Shown here one piece after another: positions 30,871-36,471 of a DNA stretch of 36,471 nucleotides; within the stretch, counting starts at the first letter, position 1, and every line of letters begins with the position of its first letter. The DNA is from CAIUSP01 sp040375675 (GTDB taxonomy: Bacteria > Actinomycetota > Thermoleophilia > Solirubrobacterales > 70-9): the NCBI GenBank assembly GCA_040375675.1, contig JBEIRY010000011.1, positions 1 to 36,471 of the forward strand. Direction: 5' to 3'. The notes under the pieces are model-generated. The model saw only the letters and a list, made by a program, of their open reading frames with translations. It did not search any database and was not told the origin of the DNA. The position numbers were made by a program, and so were the translations under genes.

Positions 30871-31602
30871 ATGTTCGGAGCAGAACGACTTCGCACTCTG
30901 GCGATCCTCCCGGTCAAGGAGTTCAGCCGCGCCCACGAGCGTCTCGCGGGCGTGATTTCGGATGCCGATCGGGCCCGCCTTGCCGAGGAGCTCTTTCTCG
31001 ACATGATGATCAAGGTTCGTCGCTGCAAGACGATCGACGATGTCCTCATCGTCACCTCCGACTCTGAGGTAGTTCGCCATGCCAAGTGGGTAGGTATCGA
31101 CGTCCTCTCCCTGGCAGAAGAACCCGGGCACTCCGACGCCGCCGCGCGCGGAATCAGGGACGCAGTCGCCGGTGACTTCGAACGTGTCGCTGTGCTTCCA
31201 ACCGATTGCCCTCTCTTCGACCCCGTGGATTTCGACGGACACCTCGGGCGAACCCCGCGCGCCGCGCTGATCGTTCCCGATCACGCTCATTCGGGGACCA
31301 ACGCGCTGATCCTCACCCCACCTGACTGCTTTGAACCGGCGTTTGGATCCGAAAGCCTGGTTCGCCATACCGGCCGAGCCCGCGCTTCTGGTGTCAGCTT
31401 TGCGCTGGAAGAGATCGAAGGGCTCGCTCATGACCTCGACACACCGGAAGACCTTGCATACCTGCGCGAGGCCCTGCTGGTCAGCCCGGAACGCTCGCCA
31501 CGTGCGGCGCGGGTTCTCTGGGAGATAAGCCCAGATTCAGAAGCAGAAGAGGGGTCGCAAATCACTCTTTCCGAGCACTCCCCCACACCCCCGCCGGCCT
31601 GA
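30871..31602 (+). CDS. cofC: Phospholactate/PEP guanylyltransferase CofC/FbiD
   Basis: 243 aa. It activates 2-phospholactate or phosphoenolpyruvate with GTP for F420 synthesis. The nucleotidyltransferase marks are LAILPVKEFSRAHERL (10-25), DDVLIVTSD, EPGHSDAAARGIRDA (about 84-98), VLPTDCPLFDP (about 108-118) and PDHAHSGTNALILTPP (about 136-151). The first two lysine/arginine positions and the Asp of PTDCP are the expected GTP/metal ligands. The family is usually about 210-220 aa; here a charged, Pro-ending tail of some 35 residues extends to the cofE start, with which it overlaps (CTGA). Confidence 0.9.
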   Translation: MFGAERLRTLAILPVKEFSRAHERLAGVISDADRARLAEELFLDMMIKVRRCKTIDDVLIVTSDSEVVRHAKWVGIDVLSLAEEPGHSDAAARGIRDAVAGDFERVAVLPTDCPLFDPVDFDGHLGRTPRAALIVPDHAHSGTNALILTPPDCFEPAFGSESLVRHTGRARASGVSFALEEIEGLAHDLDTPEDLAYLREALLVSPERSPRAARVLWEISPDSEAEEGSQITLSEHSPTPPPA

Positions 31603-32366
31603 TCGCGGATCCGACAGACAATCGCCGGATCGAGATCCGGCCTCTGACGGGTATTCCCGAGGTTTCGGCAGGCGATGAACTCGGTTCACTGATTTCCACT
31701 GCGGTGAAACCTGGCAATGGTGAGATAGTCGTCTGCTCGCAGAAGATCGTCTCGAAAGCAGAGGGCCGGGTGAGGGACCTGGCTCAAGTAGAGCCGGGCG
31801 ATGAAGCCGTAAGTATCGCCGCGGAAGTCGGACGCGACGCCCGTCTGGTCGAGTTGGTCTTGGCCGAGAGCCGCCAGATCCTCCGGGCGACCGAAGGCAG
31901 GTTGATGGTAGAAACGCACTCTGGCTGGGTCTGCGCAAATGCAGGCATCGATACCTCGAACCTGCCTGACGCAGGGACCGTGTGTCTGCTGCCGGAAGAT
32001 GCAGACGCCTCTGCCCGCAGGATCAGATCGGAGATAGAGGCAGCCTCAGGTGGAAGACCGGCGGTAGTGATCGCAGACAGCTTCGGGCGCGCCTGGCGTC
32101 TCGGCCAGGCTGAGGTAGCGATCGGTTGCGCCGGCATCGAAGCGATCGATGATTGGGAGGGGAGAACCGACTCGCACGGCCAGGTGCTCAAGGCCACCGC
32201 GATAGCGACTGTCGATCACCTTGCCGCTGCGGCCGATCTGATCAGGCAAAAGGACTCGAACGTGCCGGGGGCCGTGATCTCGGGGCTCGAGCACTTGGTG
32301 ACCGATGATGATGGTCCCGGAGCGATCAGCGTGCAGCGCCCCGAATCCGACGATCTCTTTCGCTGA
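31599..32366 (+). CDS. cofE: F420-0:gamma-glutamyl ligase CofE/FbiB N-terminal type, non-canonical start
   Basis: About 255 aa if started at the CTG that overlaps the cofC stop (CTGA). It adds gamma-linked glutamates to F420-0 with GTP. The conserved N-terminus IEIRPLTGIPEVSAGDELGS lies upstream of the first usual start codon in the frame (GTG at 31704), which would delete it. The family blocks continue with VVCSQKIVSKAEGR, VETHSGWVCANAGIDTSN, LLPEDADASARRI, VVIADSFGRAWRLGQAEVAI and GCAGIEAIDDWEGRTD. There is no ATG/GTG/TTG between the in-frame region and 31704, so CTG, ATC or ATT must be used, or a sequence error exists. There is no C-terminal nitroreductase domain of the FbiB kind. Confidence 0.85.
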   Translation: MIADPTDNRRIEIRPLTGIPEVSAGDELGSLISTAVKPGNGEIVVCSQKIVSKAEGRVRDLAQVEPGDEAVSIAAEVGRDARLVELVLAESRQILRATEGRLMVETHSGWVCANAGIDTSNLPDAGTVCLLPEDADASARRIRSEIEAASGGRPAVVIADSFGRAWRLGQAEVAIGCAGIEAIDDWEGRTDSHGQVLKATAIATVDHLAAAADLIRQKDSNVPGAVISGLEHLVTDDDGPGAISVQRPESDDLFR

Positions 32367-32382
32367 AGTACGCGCTCGAGGT

Positions 32383-34587
32383 TCAGTAGGTCTCGAGGAC
32401 CTCGTAGAGCGTCGTGCGCTGCGCAGGGGTCCTTCCTGCGTTGCGTGCAGCCGCGACCAGGTCCTCGGGCTCGAGGCGGGTTCCATGCTGCGAGCCCGCC
32501 ATCCGCGAAATGTTCTCCTCCATCAGAGTGCCGCCGAGATCGTTTACCCCCCAGCGCAGCGACTCGGTCGCTCCCTCCAGTCCCATCTTTACCCAGCTCG
32601 CCTGCAGGTTGGTGATCGAGCGCCCCAGACCCAACCGAAACGCCGCCGTGTGTTTGAGGTTCTCTCTGATCGAGATCTCCTCGACCCCGTGGGTGCGGCC
32701 GAGGAGTGTGTTGAAGGGAATGAAGCTGAGCGGCACGAACTCGGTGATGCCGCCGGTCCGCTCTTGGACCTCACGCACCACGCCGATGTGCCGAGCCAGT
32801 TCTCGCGGCTCTTCTATGTGGCCGAACATCACCGTGGAGGTCGAGCGCAGGCCAGCGGCATGCGAGGCCTCGATGATCTCCACCCACCTCTCGACCGGCA
32901 GCTTGTTCGGCGAGATGCGCTCTCGCACTCCATCGACCAGCACCTCGGCCGCGGTACCGGGGGTAGAGCCGAGGCCGCAGCCGATCAGGTACTCGAAAAC
33001 CTCGAGAGGGTCCTTGCCTTCGCGCTCACACATGTGATCGATCTCCATCGGAGAGAAGGCGTGGAGGTGGATGTCCGGAGCAGCCTCTTTGGCAACGGTC
33101 AACCAGCGCCCGTAATCACGAAGTTCGTATTCGGGATGGATGCCCCCCTGCATGCAGATCTCGGTTGCGCCGAACTCGAGCGCTTCCTCGATCCGATCGA
33201 CGAACTCCGCCTCGTCGAGCGTGTAGGCCTCGGGTGAACGCTTTCCCTGACCGAAGCCACAGAAGGCACACCCAACTATGCAGACATTGGTGAAGTTGAT
33301 GTTGCGGTTGATCACGAAGGTCGCTACATCACCCGCTAGGTCCTGCCTGAGCGCATCGGCGGCTATGCGCATCTGCTCGATCACCTCAGGGTCTGTTTCG
33401 GCAAACAGGGCAGTCAGCTCATCCTCGGTCAGCCGCTCCCCCTGACGCCCCTTCTCGATCGCGGTCGAGCTCAAGGAGTGATCAACCGGCCCGCTCCTTA
33501 GCGAACGGCCTGAGCCCCTACGCGGAATGAAGCTCCAGTAGCGTGACTTGACCAGATCGAGGACGCCCTGCTCCATCCACTGCGGATCCAGATACTGGGG
33601 GTATACGCAGAGACGCTCAGCCACGGCATACCCCTTGGGGGCAAGCTCGTCCCTGACCTCGCGCGGACTCGGAAATGCCTCCTCCGGGGAGATGTGATCG
33701 CCGTTGGCCGAGAGACCTCCAAGGTCGGTAGCGCCTGCATCGACCAGCTCCGGCCACCATTCAGCGAGATTGGGGGGAATCTGGATTCCGACCTCCGGCA
33801 TCAGCTCACGACACTCGGCCACCAGCCCGATCATCTCTTCAACCGTCACCTCCGAGGCCCACTCGGGTCGATCCACCTCATCGGTGTGCCGCTCTGTGGC
33901 ATCGCTTCCAGACCAGCGGGTCTGCGCTGAGGAGTCGGCTATCTCGGCGACATCTCGTCCGTAGTAGCGAGGGTGCGGAACGTAGTTCTGGAGAATGACC
34001 TCTTGGATATGGCCGAACCGGCCGTTGATCTCAGCGATCTTCTCGAGGGACTGAGTGCGCTCGGCGGAGGTCTCTCCGACCCCGATCAGGATCCCCGTGG
34101 TGAACGGGATCTTGAGCTCACCTGCGGCTTCGATCATCTCGATCCGCGGAGCTGGATGCTTGGTCGGAGAACCGGCGTGAACCGTCTCCATCAGCCGCTC
34201 CGAGACCGACTCCAGCATCAAACCCTGAGATGCGGTCACTTCCCTCAGCCTCGAAAGATCCGTGCGATCGACTACTCCGATGTTCGTATGAGGCAGCAGA
34301 CCTCGCTCGATCGCACGCTCACAGGTCCAGGCCACGTACGAGGTGAAGTCCTCGTGTCCCCAAAGGGCAAGGCGCTCGGCCACCTCTGCGTTCACCTCCG
34401 GGCGCTCGCCGGTGAGGATCAGGAGCTCCTTGCACCTGCGGCGAACTGCGTCATCGAGGCGGCGCTCGACCTCTGCCGGCGCGTACAGATGGGCCTGGTG
34501 GGTCGCAAACGAGCAGTACTTGCAGAAGCACTGGCAGGTCCGCGAAAGCGACAGCGTGTAATTGCGTGAGTAGGTAACCCTTCGCAC
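32383..34587 (-). CDS. fbiC: FO synthase FbiC (fused CofG-CofH, two radical-SAM domains)
   Basis: 734 aa. It builds the deazaflavin FO from tyrosine and the ribityl-aminouracil of flavin synthesis. The CofG half (1-about 370) has the 4Fe-4S ligands Cys18, Cys22, Cys25; the CofH half (about 380-734) has Cys436, Cys440, Cys443 (CIVGCAFC) followed by GF.QGKRS. The fusion order CofG-CofH is that of Actinobacteria. The CofG half carries an extra, charged segment (about 206-248) after NYVPHPRYYG that is longer than I expect. The start is GTG with TAGCTT 7 nt upstream and no Shine-Dalgarno. It ends 16 nt from the convergent cofE stop, completing the F420 module. Confidence 0.95.
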   Translation of the reverse strand: MRRVTYSRNYTLSLSRTCQCFCKYCSFATHQAHLYAPAEVERRLDDAVRRRCKELLILTGERPEVNAEVAERLALWGHEDFTSYVAWTCERAIERGLLPHTNIGVVDRTDLSRLREVTASQGLMLESVSERLMETVHAGSPTKHPAPRIEMIEAAGELKIPFTTGILIGVGETSAERTQSLEKIAEINGRFGHIQEVILQNYVPHPRYYGRDVAEIADSSAQTRWSGSDATERHTDEVDRPEWASEVTVEEMIGLVAECRELMPEVGIQIPPNLAEWWPELVDAGATDLGGLSANGDHISPEEAFPSPREVRDELAPKGYAVAERLCVYPQYLDPQWMEQGVLDLVKSRYWSFIPRRGSGRSLRSGPVDHSLSSTAIEKGRQGERLTEDELTALFAETDPEVIEQMRIAADALRQDLAGDVATFVINRNINFTNVCIVGCAFCGFGQGKRSPEAYTLDEAEFVDRIEEALEFGATEICMQGGIHPEYELRDYGRWLTVAKEAAPDIHLHAFSPMEIDHMCEREGKDPLEVFEYLIGCGLGSTPGTAAEVLVDGVRERISPNKLPVERWVEIIEASHAAGLRSTSTVMFGHIEEPRELARHIGVVREVQERTGGITEFVPLSFIPFNTLLGRTHGVEEISIRENLKHTAAFRLGLGRSITNLQASWVKMGLEGATESLRWGVNDLGGTLMEENISRMAGSQHGTRLEPEDLVAAARNAGRTPAQRTTLYEVLETY

Positions 34588-34594
34588 CGAAGGG

Positions 34595-34600
34595 AAGCTA
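34595..34600 (-). promoter_or_regulatory. Candidate -10 box for fbiC (leaderless)
   Basis: TAGCTT on the minus strand ends 7 nt before the GTG at 34587. A GC-rich palindrome (34606-34621) lies immediately upstream. Confidence 0.45.
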
Positions 34601-34605
34601 CCGCA

Positions 34606-34621
34606 GGGGCGACCTCGCCCC
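34606..34621. repeat. Palindrome between aquaporin gene and fbiC
   Basis: GGGGCGA-CC-TCGCCCC on the plus strand, a perfect 7-bp inverted repeat. It is 19 nt after the aquaporin stop and 5 nt upstream of the fbiC -10 box. It could be a terminator without a U-tail or a regulator binding site. Confidence 0.5.
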
Positions 34622-34640
34622 CCTCTTGGAGTCGCCTTGG

Positions 34641-35465
34641 CTAGCTGCCGACGATGCCGCCAGGAGGCGACGAAGGCGGCTGGCTGCTCTGGTGCTCCTG
34701 ACGCAGATGCGGAGCCTCGCCTGCTGGCGGGGCAGGACCGCGCGGAGCGAGCTCGTCAGCGAGTTCCTGATCGGGACCGCTCGCGTTCTCGATCACGAAC
34801 TTGTAGACGACTACCGCAAGCAGAGCACCGAGGATCGGCCCGACGATATAGGGCCAAACTCCGCCCCAGTCGCCGCTGACCAACGCCGGACCGAACCAAC
34901 GAGCCGGGTTGACCGCACCACCGGTGAGGGGAATCAGGACCATCTCGACCATTCCGTAAGCGGCACCGACTGCGAGAGGTGCCCAACGACGCGCATCGGG
35001 GTTGAGTGCCAACGCAAGCAGGGTGAGTACGAGGAGGAATGTTCCAATTCCTTCCAGGACCATTCCCGGAAAGTCGCCTCCGAGCAGCGGGCTGACTGAA
35101 GTGGCACCGTAGTCGGAAGCACGACCTTCGTCGAGCAGGAACCACTTGGTCAGCAGGGCACCGAGAACTCCGCCGGAAAGCTGGGCGAGTATGTAGACGG
35201 CTCCGTCCACCGGATCCATCCGCCGAAGCGCCATGAACGCGGTGGTGACCGCCGGGTTGAAGTGACCACCGCTGGCGACACCGATGCTGGCGATCAGGAT
35301 GAAGAGCACGAACGCGCTGGTCAGACCGACCACCGCGAAGTCCGAGCCGAAGGATGCGTTCTGACCGGTCGCGACATAGAGCACGATGGTGCTGGTGATG
35401 ATGAAGGTCAGAATGAGAGTGCCAAGCAACTCTCCGATGTAGGCGGCAAATCCCTTGCTCTGCAC
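34641..35465 (-). CDS. Aquaporin / MIP-family channel
   Basis: 274 aa from the GTG at 35465, chosen because AGGAGGAG lies 7 nt upstream; the frame stays open beyond but lacks membrane features. It is an integral membrane channel for water or small neutral solutes. Six hydrophobic segments and the two half-helix signatures are visible: GGHFNPAVT (NPA at 70-72) and GGAVNPARW (NPA at 186-188, Arg189 of the selectivity filter). The spacing and short loops look more like aquaporins than glycerol facilitators (no Asp after the second NPA), but this is not certain. The C-terminal tail (about 228-274) is Pro/Gln-rich, soluble and unlike the family core. Confidence 0.92.
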   Translation of the reverse strand: MQSKGFAAYIGELLGTLILTFIITSTIVLYVATGQNASFGSDFAVVGLTSAFVLFILIASIGVASGGHFNPAVTTAFMALRRMDPVDGAVYILAQLSGGVLGALLTKWFLLDEGRASDYGATSVSPLLGGDFPGMVLEGIGTFLLVLTLLALALNPDARRWAPLAVGAAYGMVEMVLIPLTGGAVNPARWFGPALVSGDWGGVWPYIVGPILGALLAVVVYKFVIENASGPDQELADELAPRGPAPPAGEAPHLRQEHQSSQPPSSPPGGIVGS

Positions 35466-35534
35466 TGTCTTGCTCCTCCTTGGAGTAGATGATCTTTTCC
35501 GTCCCGCAAGGAACTCATGCAGGACCTGACGGAG

Positions 35535-35564
35535 TGTATACGCGTCACCACGCGAATGCGTGAA
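35535..35564 (-). promoter_or_regulatory. Candidate promoter of the aquaporin gene
   Basis: On the minus strand TTCACG (35564-35559) and TATACA (35540-35535) are separated by 18 nt, a fair -35/-10 pair. The transcription start would be near 35528, giving a leader of about 60 nt with a strong Shine-Dalgarno. Confidence 0.45.
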
Positions 35565-35568
35565 CCAA

Positions 35569-35574
35569 TATCGT
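35569..35574 (+). promoter_or_regulatory. Candidate -10 box for the substrate-binding protein gene (leaderless)
   Basis: TATCGT ends 6 nt before the GTG at 35581; no Shine-Dalgarno is present. It overlaps the divergent aquaporin promoter region. Confidence 0.4.
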
Positions 35575-35580
35575 CGTGGT

Positions 35581-36471
35581 GTGAGATCACTGGTCGCGTT
35601 GCTGGCGACCTTCGCTTGTCTGGTTGGTCTACAGGCGTGTGGAGGTGCTGAACCGGACGCGCCCCGCCAGCGCGGGGCGTCGCTGACCCTTGACTTTCGC
35701 CCAAACGCGGTCCATACGGGCATCTATGCGGCAGCAGGTAGCGGTGGGCTTGGGCGCAACGGAATTGATCTCGAGATCCTCCAGCCCGGTTCCTCGGCGG
35801 ACGCCACAAAGATTCTCGGGGCCGGCCAAACCGACTTTGCGATCCTCGACATTGCCGATCTGGCCCTGGCCAGAGCTAACGGAATACCCCTGACGGCAGT
35901 TGCCGCGGTAGTACAGAAGCCGCTTGCCGCAGTAATCGCCGGACCAGGAAAAACCGGGCGCCCTCAGCCTGACTTGGCGGGTGGGACCATCGGAGTAACG
36001 GGCACCGCCTCAGACGAACTCGTTCTGGACACGGTTCTGCAAGCGGAGGGTTTGAGCTCCGCAGATATCACGCGAATCAACATAGGATTCGGCTCGGTAC
36101 CGGCGCTCAGCGCAGGCCGCCTCGACGCAGCAACAGCCTTCTGGAACGCCGAAGGGGTCGAGCTGAAGAGGTCTGTAGTACCAACTCGTGAATTGAGGGT
36201 CGAGCGCTACGGAGCCCCTGATTACCCACAGCTGCTGATAGCGGTGAATCAGCAGAAAATCGAACCGGACTCTCCTTTGGTCTGTTCGCTGCTGCGCGGA
36301 TTGTCTGCTGGCTATCGCCTTACAGCGAGGAGTCCAAGGTCGAGCCTCGGATACCTGCTCAACGCCAATCCTGCTCTGGACCGTGCCTCGCAAGCCGCTC
36401 AGCTGCATGCCCTGATCGAGGGCTCAGCACTATCCGAAAGCATTTCCGTGAATGCAAAACGCGCCGGTGAC
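35581..36471 (+). CDS. NMT1/THI5-like ABC transporter substrate-binding lipoprotein (partial)
   Basis: 297 residues are visible; the gene runs off the right edge with no stop. The N-terminal signal ends in VGLQA-Cys20, a lipobox, so it is a membrane-anchored extracellular binding protein. LTLDFRPNAVHTGIYAAAGS (about 35-54), IDLEILQPGSSADATKILGA and GQTDFAILDIADLALARANG are the family's signature region, as in binding proteins for pyrimidine (HMP), riboflavin or alkanesulfonate-like ligands. A second lobe with GGTIGVTGTASDELVLDTVL follows. The ligand is not determinable: no thiamine riboswitch is visible upstream and the permease and ATPase would lie outside. A GTG at 35560 is an alternative start. 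Confidence 0.88.
   Translation, partial: MRSLVALLATFACLVGLQACGGAEPDAPRQRGASLTLDFRPNAVHTGIYAAAGSGGLGRNGIDLEILQPGSSADATKILGAGQTDFAILDIADLALARANGIPLTAVAAVVQKPLAAVIAGPGKTGRPQPDLAGGTIGVTGTASDELVLDTVLQAEGLSSADITRINIGFGSVPALSAGRLDAATAFWNAEGVELKRSVVPTRELRVERYGAPDYPQLLIAVNQQKIEPDSPLVCSLLRGLSAGYRLTARSPRSSLGYLLNANPALDRASQAAQLHALIEGSALSESISVNAKRAGD

Noticed and set aside
35466..35580. Thiamine (TPP) riboswitch before the NMT1/THI5-like gene
   Set aside because: Looked for the CTGAGA and related boxes on both strands of this gap and found none; so a thiamine link is not claimed.
1..36471. CRISPR array, insertion sequence or prophage
   Set aside because: No regularly spaced repeats, transposase, integrase or phage structural genes were seen; the only repeats are similar tRNA-Leu genes and paralogous MCE and secreted proteins.

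Overview
The window looks like a piece of a GC-rich actinobacterial chromosome, most likely from a deep branch such as Thermoleophilia (Solirubrobacterales/Gaiellales). This is inferred from the gene mix: a six-gene MCE operon, complete core F420 biosynthesis with a fused FO synthase, a DivIVA/Wag31-like protein, a fused ECF ATPase, and tRNA genes that do not encode CCA. No rRNA or species marker is present, so the placement is inference. Genes are packed tightly, with many 4-base start/stop overlaps (GTGA, ATGA, TTGA) and several convergent pairs whose stop codons touch or overlap. No phage, transposon or CRISPR was seen.

Region 1 (1-4750, minus): a cobalamin riboswitch precedes five translationally coupled genes: two secreted DUF4430/transcobalamin-like proteins, an EcfT, a fused double-ATPase EcfA and a truncated S component. 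The most economical reading is a vitamin B12 ECF importer with dedicated extracellular B12-capture proteins.

Region 2 (4784-15915, minus): six consecutive MlaD/MCE-domain proteins, followed downstream by two related secreted proteins of unknown function that share four cysteines. No YrbE/MlaE permease or MlaF ATPase is present beside them; the transcript is preceded directly by tRNA genes.

Region 3 (16139-21518): seven tRNA genes (Glu-CTC, Leu-CAG, Pro-GGG, Gly-TCC, Trp-CCA, Leu-TAG, Leu-CAA) interleaved with single genes: acetolactate decarboxylase, a SAM methyltransferase, a GlcNAc-6-sulfatase-like enzyme, a small membrane protein and an SRAP/YedK abasic-site protein.

Region 4 (21576-29091): a membrane-bound M28-like protein coupled to acetoacetyl-CoA synthetase (plus strand), facing a minus-strand run of SDR, HMG-CoA lyase, SnoaL/NTF2-like protein, DivIVA-like protein and an acyl-CoA carboxylase carboxyltransferase subunit. 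The carboxylase, lyase and synthetase fit the end of leucine/isovalerate (or acyclic terpenoid) catabolism: HMG-CoA to acetoacetate to acetoacetyl-CoA.

Region 5 (29150-34587): F420 module: npdG, cofD/fbiA, cofC/fbiD, cofE (plus) and the fused FO synthase fbiC (minus, convergent). CofE is single-domain and appears to need a non-canonical start codon.

Region 6 (34641-36471): an aquaporin and a divergent, truncated NMT1/THI5-like substrate-binding lipoprotein. No stretch longer than about 300 bases lacks a gene or RNA element. A recurring feature is a TANNNT -10 box 6-10 nt upstream of the start codon with no Shine-Dalgarno, suggesting widespread leaderless transcripts.
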